A DNA stretch of 8,992 bases from an uncultured Flavobacteriales bacterium (GCA_937967465.1 CALBSW010000034.1:1-8992), one strand, 5' to 3'. Numbered from the stretch's first letter, positions 1 through 7,261 are shown. Notes: a model not told the origin generated them from the letters alone. Numbers and translations: made by a program.

Positions 1-15
1 GGAGGACGCAATCAT
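1..15 (-). CDS. Possible start of the next gene in the train (first five codons only)
   Basis: An ATG at 15-13 overlaps the stop codon of the 512-residue protein at 14-12 in the same ATGA arrangement as the other junctions of this train. It is followed by ATT GCG TCC TCC (M-I-A-S-S) up to the window edge. Nothing can be said about the product. The call rests only on the overlap pattern. Confidence 0.35.
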
Positions 16-233
16 TCCTCGACCCAGACCGGAATCGCCCTGGCGCCGAGAATGTCTCCGCAGCGGAGCCAGTGGAGCCCCTGCACGTGGGGAACCTGTT
101 GCCCCTGACCCGCAGCGACTTGACGGCCATCGGGTGCATGGAGGGTCCAAGACGTCCCCAGCCGCTCGGGCCACGACGCTCCTGCGCGGACCCACCAGCC
201 TGTCGCGTCCTGCTGCAGTGGCCAGCGTGCCTC
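12..233 (-). other. Degenerate type IX secretion C-terminal-domain-like segment
   Basis: Residues ~440-512 of the SBBP-like protein show the strand order of a type A sorting domain: RWPLQQDATGWWVRAG, then WTLHAPDGRQVAAGQGQQV, then GLHWLRC, then RAIPVWVEE at the end. The DxxGRxV and GL-[YH]-x-[LV]-R elements are the usual anchors. The Asn-Pro (YPNP) motif that normally opens such domains is absent, so this is a diverged or non-functional version, or a look-alike Ig fold. Confidence 0.45.
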
Positions 234-1550
234 CACGCCGACAAACACCGACTCGGTGGGCACTGCCACAGCCACCTGAACCGAATCGAAGCCCAACGTG
301 AAATTGGTCCGCGAGGAACGGAACAGCGTGGCATCCTGACTTCCGTTGCCCGCCGTGAGTTCAGTCCAGCTGTTGGACGATCCGGCCACCAGGAGGCGTC
401 CTTGCGGATCGAGGGCGAGGTCCCACACGTCTTCATCCGCAACCCCTCCGAAGGTGTACGCTCCGAACCAGGCGCCCGTCGGACCAAAACGGGTTTGGAC
501 GAGGGCTCCAGCGCCTCCCTCCCCTTTGGTGGTGGTGCGGGCTGCGCATTGAACCACGTCGCCCGTCCAGAGCACGTCCCGCGCAGGGCGGTCGGCCGCG
601 CTGACGGTTTCCACGACCCACTCCTGCCCCCATTCGACGGTCTCCAGAGGTTCCGGCACAGCGGCGAGCCGGCCGAACACGGCATCGAGGGTGCCGTCGG
701 CCGAGCTGAGGGTGCCGGCCCATGCGACGCCTTCCCCGCTCGCTGTCAGGCGGTGCAGTTCGATGTCGGGATCTTCGATGGCCGCCACATCGCTGACCAC
801 GGGATTGCCGTTGTCCACGGTGACCGCGAGAATGGCATGTGGGGCGGACGGTACGTTGGTGCGGTGGACAGCGATGTAAAGCGTGTCGGCATGCCAATCG
901 GCATCGAGGGCCTCCATGCCTTCCGTGTCGGCGAGCAAGGCCCAGCCAGGCGGCGCATCCACGGATCCGGACCACAGCCCGACCTGGATGCCGGTGGGAA
1001 CGGACGGTGCCGATGTCGATGCGGTGTGGCCCACGACGAGGAAGGTGTTGCCGCCTGCCGGAGTCAGGGCCGCGGTGAACGCTGCTCCCGGCGCGGTGAG
1101 GTCGAATTCCGCCACCTTTCCTTCCGTGGCGTGCACCCCCATCATGTGGCCTTCCCAGACACCGTCTCTTGGCGCATCATACAGCGCCCAAGCCACCGCG
1201 GAGTCGGCGGGATCCCGGACCACATCGCGCAACACCATGGACGACGGCGCATCCACTGACGCAGCGGGGTCTCCTGGAAACGCAAAGGACCATTGGTGCG
1301 CCAGGCCGGTATCCAAGGCCATGACGAATCCCTTGCGCCCCACGGGGCCGAGCTCGCCTCCATGGACAGTCTGGAGGAACACCGGACTGGTCGTCTCACC
1401 GGCAACCAGGACTCCCGCGTCGTCTGCCCAGACGGCGCGACACGACTCTTCTCCTGCCCCACCGAAAACGCGGACCTCCAACAAGCCCGGCCCTTGGCCG
1501 TGCGCCACGGCCACCGTGGCCAACGTCAACAGGAGGAGGACCCGGTTCAT
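12..1550 (-). CDS. Secreted SBBP-like repeat protein with degenerate C-terminal sorting-like domain
   Basis: The product has 512 residues. The ATG at 1550 overlaps the kdsA stop (ATGA) and opens a signal peptide (NRVLLLLTLATVAVAHGQ, cleavage near residue 17-19). Reading further upstream is only kdsA in another frame. Two matching segments frame the main body: VFGGAGEESCRAV...GVLVAGETTS (28-54) and YTFGGVADEDVWDLAL...GRLLVAGSSNS (365-393). The pattern is FGG-x3-E/D, then a strand, then GxLLVAGxT/S, as in SBBP-type beta-propeller repeats of exported bacterial proteins. The intervening ~300 residues are beta-rich with weaker repeat echoes. The last ~70 residues (WTLHAPDGRQVAAG...VQGLHWLRC) follow the layout of a type IX secretion C-terminal domain (strand, DxxGRxV, GLYxLR) but are divergent. 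Export by that system is inference. Function is unknown. The stop at 12-14 overlaps a possible further start. Confidence 0.85.
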   Translation of the reverse strand: MNRVLLLLTLATVAVAHGQGPGLLEVRVFGGAGEESCRAVWADDAGVLVAGETTSPVFLQTVHGGELGPVGRKGFVMALDTGLAHQWSFAFPGDPAASVDAPSSMVLRDVVRDPADSAVAWALYDAPRDGVWEGHMMGVHATEGKVAEFDLTAPGAAFTAALTPAGGNTFLVVGHTASTSAPSVPTGIQVGLWSGSVDAPPGWALLADTEGMEALDADWHADTLYIAVHRTNVPSAPHAILAVTVDNGNPVVSDVAAIEDPDIELHRLTASGEGVAWAGTLSSADGTLDAVFGRLAAVPEPLETVEWGQEWVVETVSAADRPARDVLWTGDVVQCAARTTTKGEGGAGALVQTRFGPTGAWFGAYTFGGVADEDVWDLALDPQGRLLVAGSSNSWTELTAGNGSQDATLFRSSRTNFTLGFDSVQVAVAVPTESVFVGVEARWPLQQDATGWWVRAGASWPERLGTSWTLHAPDGRQVAAGQGQQVPHVQGLHWLRCGDILGARAIPVWVEE

Positions 1551-2380
1551 CCGCGAATCGCTGCGAGGTAGGCCTCGCGCATGTGGTGCATTTGTCGGGC
1601 CACGTCTGCGAAGCGGTCCAAAGACAGCATGTTGGCCCCGTCGCTTTTGGCGCTGGCGGGGTCGGGATGGGTCTCGATGAACACCCCGTCGGCCCCAGCG
1701 GCCACGGCCGTTCGGGCCATGTGGGCGATGAGTTCGGGACGCCCCCCGGTCACGCCCGACGCCTGGTTGGGTTGCTGCAGGCTGTGGGTCAGGTCCATGA
1801 TGGTGGGCGCGAAACTCCGCATGGCGGGCAGTCCCCGGAAGTCGACCACCAGGTCCTGGTAGCCGAAGGTGGTGCCGCGTTCGGTCACCCAAGCCTGGCC
1901 ATTGCCGCTGTCGTGAACCTTGGTGACCGCATGCTGCATGGATTCCGCACTGAGGAATTGGCCCTTCTTGAGGTTGACCACCTTGCCGGTATTGGCCGCG
2001 GCCACGACGAGGTCGGTCTGGCGACAGAGGAACGCCGGAATCTGCAAGACGTCCACGTGGGCCGCCGCGAGGGCCGCTTCCTCTGCGGTGTGGATGTCGG
2101 TGGTGACCGGGAGTCCGAAGCGCTCTCGGACAGCGGCCAGGATGCCGAGGGCTTTCTCATCCCCGATGCCCGTGAAGCTGTCGATGCGGGACCGGTTGGC
2201 CTTGCGGTAGCTGCCCTTGAAGATCAGGGGCAGTCCCAGCGATGCGCAGGTTTCCTGCAGCGATTCCGCGATGCGGAAGGCCATGTCCTCCCCTTCGATG
2301 GCGCAGGGCCCGGCGATGATCTGCAATCGGTCGCCGGCGGTCCATCCGGTCTCGGGGGCGTGCGGGGTGTGGGCTTGCAT
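1547..2380 (-). CDS. kdsA: 3-deoxy-D-manno-octulosonate 8-phosphate synthase, metal-dependent type
   Basis: KdsA (277 residues, cytoplasmic) condenses phosphoenolpyruvate with D-arabinose 5-phosphate to KDO 8-phosphate, the precursor of the KDO sugar linking lipid A to the LPS core. Motifs run in order: IAGPCAIEGE (22-31), FKGSYRKANRSRIDSFTG (54-71), TTDIHT (93-98), QIPAFLCRQTDL (113-124), NLKKGQF (136-142), TERGTTFGYQDLVVD (166-180), MDLTHSLQQP (195-204), and AGADGVFIETHPDPASAKSDGANM (228-251). The probable metal ligands are Cys26, His199, Glu236 and Asp247. Cys26 marks the metal-dependent class, since metal-independent enzymes such as that of E. coli have Asn there. The ATG at 2380 is the first start after the upstream gene's stop and gives an N-terminus a few residues longer than many homologues. 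No Shine-Dalgarno sequence is visible in the 24-nt gap. The stop overlaps the next start (ATGA). Confidence 0.97.
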   Translation of the reverse strand: MQAHTPHAPETGWTAGDRLQIIAGPCAIEGEDMAFRIAESLQETCASLGLPLIFKGSYRKANRSRIDSFTGIGDEKALGILAAVRERFGLPVTTDIHTAEEAALAAAHVDVLQIPAFLCRQTDLVVAAANTGKVVNLKKGQFLSAESMQHAVTKVHDSGNGQAWVTERGTTFGYQDLVVDFRGLPAMRSFAPTIMDLTHSLQQPNQASGVTGGRPELIAHMARTAVAAGADGVFIETHPDPASAKSDGANMLSLDRFADVARQMHHMREAYLAAIRG

Positions 2381-2404
2381 GGTGCGAAGTTCGGTCAGGA
2401 GAGG

Positions 2405-3646
2405 TCAGAAGGTGCGGTGCCAATTCAACCCGAAGGCCATGCGCCCGCCCGTGCCGGGCAAAGCGAGCCAACGGGTGGAGACCACCAGGGAGCCTCCGGG
2501 ACGGCCCTGGCGCACCTCCCGGGAAGGCAGTTCAAAACGCAAGGGAATGTAGGTGCCTCCCCAGCCGCCGTGGCCGAGGCCCACCGCGGTGCGGACCGGC
2601 CCCCACCCTTGGATGCGGGTGATTTCCACGCGGGCCCGGGGAGCGTAACCGTGGCGCTGCCATTCCAGCGTCCACTTGACGTCCGGCCGCCGGAGTACTT
2701 GCCGTTCCCAGCGGAAGGTGACCGTCGAAGGCAAGCCAAAGGACAGGTCGCCCTCGAGCGTGTCGCGCGCCGCAGCCGAGGAAAAATCGGGGGCGCCCTG
2801 CGTCAACAGCGGGAACCCCGGCGTGGTGAAGGCCGTGTCGATGCTCGAATATTCCAATGCCCGAAACCGCCCTCGGCTGAGGTCCTGGATGTCCAGGGAC
2901 CACCGGTCCGGTCGGCCCATGCCCCCTTCGGATTCTTCCAACGCAATGCCGAGGTCAAATCCGACCAATGTCCCCACTCCGAGGGGCGTTCCCCGGGTCG
3001 CCAAAATGTCGACATCGACCACTTCGTCGTCCCACGTGGCGCGACTGAACCGGGCGATGCGCCCCGCGTCGTAGCGGTGGACTTCTCCCGCCTGCAAGGC
3101 CCATTGGAGCTGAAGGGTCATGGGAATGCCGAATGCCGCCGTCTCCGAGGTGCGGATGCCACCGATCTTCAGACACGTGGCCGAGATGGCAGAAAATCCT
3201 GTACCGCCCAGCCGGTCGTCTCCATCGCTGAGTCCCCAGCGCCCAAAGGCGAACCGGGCAGCAGCGGGTGACCATTCTGCTGCGGCCACCATGCGGTTCT
3301 CGAAGGCCACAAAGGTTTGCCAGCGCCCTTGGTCAGGCTCGGGAAACAGCTCCAATGCCGGCAAGGTCAAGGACACTCCGGACCGCGATGTGCCGCCGAG
3401 AAAACCGCCGCCCTTCTGTTCGGACAGCGAGACGAGGGTGCGCACTGGGCCACTGATGTCGCCGCCGAACGCCACGCCGGCCATGGCCCACTTGAGGGCA
3501 GCATTGGAGGCCCATTGATGCTCGGACCAGGCCCGCCACTCCGACACCGCACCTTGGCGCACTGTGCTGTCCGCAGGCTCGCCAGTGGCGCCTGCGGCCC
3601 ACGGCCCGAGCCATGCCATGAAGAGAAGGAGCCCACGCCGCATCAT
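2405..3646 (-). CDS. Outer-membrane beta-barrel protein, DUF5723-like
   Basis: The product is 413 residues from the ATG at 3646, and a second ATG follows immediately at 3643. A signal peptide is clear: MMRRG, a hydrophobic core, and a likely cleavage after AAGA near residue 20. The mature chain consists of short amphipathic strands rich in aromatic residues and glycine, and it ends in WHRTF with a C-terminal Phe, the usual barrel-assembly signal. The block GFDLG (229-233), WSLDIQDLS (249-257), a long loop and then LSFGLPSTVTFRW (301-313) follows the pattern I associate with DUF5723 proteins of Bacteroidota. The length is near that family's norm, but I cannot confirm the match without a profile search. 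Function is unknown. The gene overlaps the preceding lipoprotein gene by 4 nt. Its stop lies 24 nt before kdsA with no terminator between. Confidence 0.85.
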   Translation of the reverse strand: MMRRGLLLFMAWLGPWAAGATGEPADSTVRQGAVSEWRAWSEHQWASNAALKWAMAGVAFGGDISGPVRTLVSLSEQKGGGFLGGTSRSGVSLTLPALELFPEPDQGRWQTFVAFENRMVAAAEWSPAAARFAFGRWGLSDGDDRLGGTGFSAISATCLKIGGIRTSETAAFGIPMTLQLQWALQAGEVHRYDAGRIARFSRATWDDEVVDVDILATRGTPLGVGTLVGFDLGIALEESEGGMGRPDRWSLDIQDLSRGRFRALEYSSIDTAFTTPGFPLLTQGAPDFSSAAARDTLEGDLSFGLPSTVTFRWERQVLRRPDVKWTLEWQRHGYAPRARVEITRIQGWGPVRTAVGLGHGGWGGTYIPLRFELPSREVRQGRPGGSLVVSTRWLALPGTGGRMAFGLNWHRTF

Positions 3647-5262
3647 TCCACAGAAATTTGGGCGTCGCCATGGAGGTGACCGCGCAGGACAACGCGTTGC
3701 GCCGTGTTGAACGTGGCCCCCGCTTCAGGCGTTTCGAATGCGACCTCCACCCTCAGCCGGGCTCCGAGCCGCAGCGCTTCAAAGTGCGGCTGAATCATGT
3801 CCACCCGCGACACGGCGGTGGTCGGCGCCAGCGGGTCGCCCGATCCCGGTACGAGGACGACATCGGCAAAATCCAGCCAACCTGGACCGAGAAAGTCATC
3901 AAAGAGCGCCATGGATTCCGGCAGGTCCACCAGCTGCAACTGCACGGTGGCTCCAACCGGCAAGGCACTTTCGACCTCGAGGTCGAGGAATCCCGAATAA
4001 TCGAGCCAGTCCGGCGGTACGATGTCGAGGGTATCCACCCACACGGCGCGGGAAGCCGACACCGCCAGCGGGGCCTCCACCTGGATGCGGGCCTCGGGCA
4101 GGCGGGTCAGGTCCACCCGGTCGTACCCCCCGGTGACATCGCCAAGTGGATTGACCTCGAGGTCCACATCCCACGCCAACGCATCGGGAATGGACCCCAG
4201 GAACCCACCGAGGTTGCCCTGGTCGGCGGAGAATTGGAATGTGGCCTCCGTCGGTGCCACGCTCCACGCGCTCATGTCGCCAGTGCCTGTGAGTTCAGCA
4301 CGTCCCAACCAAACGGGGGTGCCCAGCGCATCGTCTTGCAATTCGGTCGTGGTCGCTGCCCCATCCGCAGAGTCGAGGCGCTGCAATGCGTTCAACGTGG
4401 TGCGGAGGTCCAGTCCTGTCGTATTCAGCAGGGTCAGGTCCACCTCCAATCCGGTCCAGCCGACCTCGAGCGACTGCAACCCACCCTCGCCTGTCCCGAT
4501 GTCCAGGATGTCGGCCACATTCAAGGATTGCGCATCGAAGCGGCCTTCGACCTGGGCCACCGACAGACCGGACAGCTCCACGGTGAGGGACAGCGCATCG
4601 CTGCCGAAGACGCCCACAGGCTCTGCTGCATCTGCAGGCACGCCCACGGACCAGCTCGTGGCCAACCGGCTGTATTGCAGCCCCTCCGGACCATCGAGAT
4701 CCAGGACCACGCCCGTCAAATCCAGCACCACCTCCGCTGTGTCCGCATTCACCAACAGCTCAATCGAGGCATTGCCGCCATTGGTGCCCACTGGAAATTC
4801 CGCTCCCTCGAATTCATACACGAGAGACAGCGGTCCTTGGACGGTGCTGCTGACCTGGAGCCGCAGCACGCCGGCATCGAGTCGGGCGCGCCGCAATCCG
4901 GCTTGCGGCACATTCAAAGGCACCGTTTCCTCTTCGTTCCATATCGGCGTGCCCGGCGCCACCGGGATGGGGCCGCCACCAAAAGGCAAGGTGAAGTTGT
5001 CTGTCCACGCCGTATCGAACTCGGGCACCAGCGCCGTGGCATCGAGCAGCGGGCGGGTGGCTTCGACCGTCAGTCGGAGTCCCTCCTCGCCTTCCTCCCA
5101 AAGGGTGTCCGGCACGAGGTCAGCCCAGTTGAGGGTGTCCTGAAGAAGAATCACGTTGTGCACCGGCACCCGCCACGTCACAGGCTCCGTCCGGCAACCC
5201 GCCCAGGCACCCCACAGCAGCAGGCTGCCGATCCAAATGGAAGACAGGCTGAACCGGGTCAT
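3643..5262 (-). CDS. Putative beta-rich lipoprotein of unknown function
   Basis: This 539-residue protein is not assigned to any named family. The ATG at 5262 overlaps the preceding stop as ATGA and begins a lipoprotein signal: TRF, a hydrophobic core to residue ~20, then WAGC with the lipidated Cys at 23. The mature N-terminus (CRTEPVTW) lacks the acidic run of the Bacteroidota surface-export signal, which suggests it stays on the periplasmic face. The rest is acidic and predicted beta-rich, with alternating hydrophobic strands, few charged helices and no membrane segments. The C-terminal ~140 residues (PLAVSASRAVWVDTLDI from 398, then LPVGATVQLQLVD at 434-446, to the end) resemble a beta domain I recall from many Bacteroidota lipoproteins with no assigned role. 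The next gene, a beta-barrel candidate, starts within its stop codon (ATGA), so the two products are probably made in a fixed ratio and may form a complex. Confidence 0.85.
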   Translation of the reverse strand: MTRFSLSSIWIGSLLLWGAWAGCRTEPVTWRVPVHNVILLQDTLNWADLVPDTLWEEGEEGLRLTVEATRPLLDATALVPEFDTAWTDNFTLPFGGGPIPVAPGTPIWNEEETVPLNVPQAGLRRARLDAGVLRLQVSSTVQGPLSLVYEFEGAEFPVGTNGGNASIELLVNADTAEVVLDLTGVVLDLDGPEGLQYSRLATSWSVGVPADAAEPVGVFGSDALSLTVELSGLSVAQVEGRFDAQSLNVADILDIGTGEGGLQSLEVGWTGLEVDLTLLNTTGLDLRTTLNALQRLDSADGAATTTELQDDALGTPVWLGRAELTGTGDMSAWSVAPTEATFQFSADQGNLGGFLGSIPDALAWDVDLEVNPLGDVTGGYDRVDLTRLPEARIQVEAPLAVSASRAVWVDTLDIVPPDWLDYSGFLDLEVESALPVGATVQLQLVDLPESMALFDDFLGPGWLDFADVVLVPGSGDPLAPTTAVSRVDMIQPHFEALRLGARLRVEVAFETPEAGATFNTAQRVVLRGHLHGDAQISVE

Positions 5263-6461
5263 CGGCGCGGCCGTTTCCAAGGTTCGAAACACAAGGCCAC
5301 GGCCATGCCCAAGGGGAAGACGGCCGGGTGGAAGGCCTGCATGCTCACCTCCGGCGGGGCCAAACTGAGCAGCGCGGTGCCCCCAGCAGCCATTCCGACG
5401 AAGCGGCCGAGTTGGCGCTTCCACGCAGGTGACTTCTCCGTCAAGCCCGGCCCCAACAATTGGAGCGGAAGGGCCCAGAGCAGATTGAGGTTGTAGCGGG
5501 TATCCAGGTGGTCTGTGCCAAACCAGAGGTAGGCCAACAGCACCCCGACCAGCCCGGTCACCACCGGCAAGGCGCGGCGCAACCATCGGCGCCCCATCCA
5601 CCATTCCACCCCACACACCAACAGCAGAACCCAGCCGGCCGCCACCGGCCATCCGGCGCGGTCTGGCGCTTGGGACAGCATGCTCGGCAAGAGCTCCTGG
5701 GTCGACTTGACCAGGGGACGCTCGTCCATGCTGTTGGCGTCGAGGACCATGCCGTCCAATTCCACCGCGAGGTGGTCGGGCAGGAAGGCATCGCCACAGC
5801 GTCCCAGCGGCGCGTCCACGGGAAGTCCAAGCACCACATCGATTCCGAAGCGGGTCAAGGGCACCCCGCCCAACTTGGCACGGAGCAGATCGCGGAAGGT
5901 GCTGTCCTGTCGGTCTGCGCAATCCACGGTCAACCGCGAACCGAACACAGCCTCCAAGACGGTGATGACCCGCGTGGCGCAGTTGTCGTAGAGGAACAGG
6001 TACTGGTAGTCCCGGTGGTCGGGATGGGCGTTGGCGAGCAGGTAGGCATCGAGCCGGGCGATGTCCTCCGGCGCGAGGTCCAGCCGTTGCTCGGACACGC
6101 CGCGCCCCGAGCGGATGTACTCCTCGAGGAAGCCGCCAAAGGTGCTCGTGCTGAGGGAATAGATGAGCTCGCCTTGGACAAAGCGCGCATAGAACCCGTC
6201 GCTGAATTGGAACGTGCCGTAGTTGTAGACCCGGTCCAGCGGAGGGTCAGCGGCAAGGTCGGTGATGCGGATGGCGGTGTGGCCGAAGGCGCTGTAGAGC
6301 GCGTTGCCCGGGCTGCAGGTCAGGACGCTCGCTTGTGCCGCATCGGAGAAAGACCGCGTGGGCGCATCGGGATCTGGAGGAAAGGGAACGCCTTGGGCAT
6401 GGACCGTGCCGAAGAAGACGGTCACGAAGGCCAGAAACAGGATGTGTTGCAGTGGCTTCAC
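5259..6461 (-). CDS. DUF4105 / Lnb-type membrane protein (possible lipoprotein N-acyltransferase)
   Basis: The product has 400 residues. The start is taken as the GTG at 6461, because it sits in a GTGA overlap with the dapF stop and is followed at once by a signal peptide/membrane anchor (KPLQHILFLAFVTVFFGTVHAQ). Longer upstream reading is just dapF in another frame. Residues ~45-250 match the DUF4105 domain: CSPGNALYSAFGHTAIRI (49-66), YNYGTFQF (79-86), a FLEEY...GR.VSEQRLDL block (111-129), and YQYLFLYDNCATRV (152-165). His61 in the FGH motif and Cys161 in DNCATR are the evident catalytic-type residues. The C-terminal part has about four hydrophobic segments (~273-289, 297-314, 355-367, 378-392) and the family-typical YNLNLLWALPL (323-333). 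From the literature as I recall it, a DUF4105 protein of Bacteroides was shown to N-acylate lipoproteins (Lnb). Carrying that function over is inference. A lipoprotein gene follows, overlapping by 4 nt. Confidence 0.88.
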   Translation of the reverse strand: MKPLQHILFLAFVTVFFGTVHAQGVPFPPDPDAPTRSFSDAAQASVLTCSPGNALYSAFGHTAIRITDLAADPPLDRVYNYGTFQFSDGFYARFVQGELIYSLSTSTFGGFLEEYIRSGRGVSEQRLDLAPEDIARLDAYLLANAHPDHRDYQYLFLYDNCATRVITVLEAVFGSRLTVDCADRQDSTFRDLLRAKLGGVPLTRFGIDVVLGLPVDAPLGRCGDAFLPDHLAVELDGMVLDANSMDERPLVKSTQELLPSMLSQAPDRAGWPVAAGWVLLLVCGVEWWMGRRWLRRALPVVTGLVGVLLAYLWFGTDHLDTRYNLNLLWALPLQLLGPGLTEKSPAWKRQLGRFVGMAAGGTALLSLAPPEVSMQAFHPAVFPLGMAVALCFEPWKRPRR

Positions 6462-7234
6462 TCCGGCAAGATGCGACCGGAAAATGGCATCGCCACAGGA
6501 CCGGACAACCAAGCGCGGTGCTCTCCCTCGAAGACCACGCCGAGCGGGCCACCCGGCGCCTGGAATTTGAAGGCCTCTCCCCCATTCGCCCAGCGCAACA
6601 CAGCCGCGGCCGCCACGGTTCCGCTGCCGCAGCTCAGGGTCTCGCCCTCCACGCCTTTCTCGAAGGTCCGCAGGGCGTACCGCCCGTCCGCGTGGGGTGC
6701 CGTGGCCACGATGTTGACGTTGACGCCGTGCGGGGCAAAGTCCTCGTGCTCTCGGAGTGGGCGGGCGAGCTCGGGAAGGTTCACGTCCACGAGGTGTTCC
6801 GTGGTCATGCCCACGACGAGGTGGTGGGTCCCGGTGTGCACGTAAGCCCCGTGAGGGGTGTCCTTGGGGGCCTCCTGTACGCGGAGGTCCACGCATGGCT
6901 CGCCCTGCACCCAGTGCCCTTCATGCGGCCCATCCACCGCGGTGAACCGCGCGTCGTCATGCCCCTCCTCCATCAATGCCCGCCACAACGTAAAAGCGGC
7001 CCGGGCTCCGTTGCCGCAAAAGGCCTCGCTCCCGTCGGGATTCAGGAAGGTCAAATGGAAGTCGGCGCCATCGCGGCCGGGCAGCAGGAGCAGCACCCCG
7101 TCCGCGCCGATGCCATGTCGGCGGTGGCACCAGCGCGCCACCGCTTCGGGAGCCGGTCGCCACTCCCCTTCTTGCGCGCGGAGATCCAGCGCGATGAAGT
7201 CGTTGCCACAGGCATCCAGCTTGACGAATTCCAT
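6458..7234 (-). CDS. dapF: Diaminopimelate epimerase
   Basis: This 258-residue cytoplasmic enzyme converts LL-diaminopimelate to meso-diaminopimelate, the last step before lysine and the source of the peptidoglycan cross-linking residue. Family hallmarks are in order: an N-terminal KLDACGNDF (usually K-x-x-G-x-GNDF), GIGADGVLLL at 41-50, FLNPDGSEAFCGNGAR at 63-78 with catalytic Cys73, GVNVNIV at 170-176, and RTFEKGVEGETLSCGSG at 189-205 with the second catalytic Cys202. The length is slightly below the usual ~270-280. Two conserved spots are unusual: D-A-C precedes GNDF, and the common PH pair after the central glycine is HH (residues 137-138). Both catalytic cysteines are intact, so activity is expected. 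The ATG at 7234 is chosen because it sits directly before the family's normal N-terminus. No Shine-Dalgarno sequence is visible. It is the first gene of the train, and its stop overlaps the next start by 4 nt. Confidence 0.95.
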   Translation of the reverse strand: MEFVKLDACGNDFIALDLRAQEGEWRPAPEAVARWCHRRHGIGADGVLLLLPGRDGADFHLTFLNPDGSEAFCGNGARAAFTLWRALMEEGHDDARFTAVDGPHEGHWVQGEPCVDLRVQEAPKDTPHGAYVHTGTHHLVVGMTTEHLVDVNLPELARPLREHEDFAPHGVNVNIVATAPHADGRYALRTFEKGVEGETLSCGSGTVAAAAVLRWANGGEAFKFQAPGGPLGVVFEGEHRAWLSGPVAMPFSGRILPE

Positions 7235-7261
7235 GTCCCGAAGGTACGGGCACCCCCCAGC

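Noticed and set aside
1551..1892. N-terminal extension of the SBBP-like frame up to 1892
   Set aside because: The extension is out-of-frame kdsA sequence. The ATG at 1550 begins a signal peptide.
1583..3271. Long plus-strand open frame (562 codons) opposite kdsA and the barrel gene; similar long plus-strand frames at 72-1259, 3658-5496, 5460-6845 and 6335-7546
   Set aside because: They lie antisense to well-supported genes and span their boundaries. They have no recognisable domains or signal peptides, and their composition is that of GC-rich antisense shadow frames.
5263..5922. N-terminal extension of the lipoprotein frame up to 5922
   Set aside because: The extra 220 residues are Arg/Gly/Pro-rich translation of the DUF4105 gene in another frame. 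The ATG at 5262 is followed by a proper lipoprotein signal.
6462..6896. N-terminal extension of the DUF4105 frame up to 6896
   Set aside because: The extension is out-of-frame dapF sequence. The GTG at 6461 begins a signal peptide and fits the overlap pattern.
7239..7246. TACCTTCG upstream of dapF as a Bacteroidota -7 box (TAnnTTTG)
   Set aside because: It has one mismatch, only 4 nt to the ATG (it would give a leaderless transcript), and no -33 TTG at normal spacing. The T-run of the terminator is too close.
7237..7250. Small hairpin CCCG-TACCTT-CGGG just before dapF as a regulatory structure
   Set aside because: It has only four base pairs with a six-base loop, which is expected by chance in GC-rich DNA.
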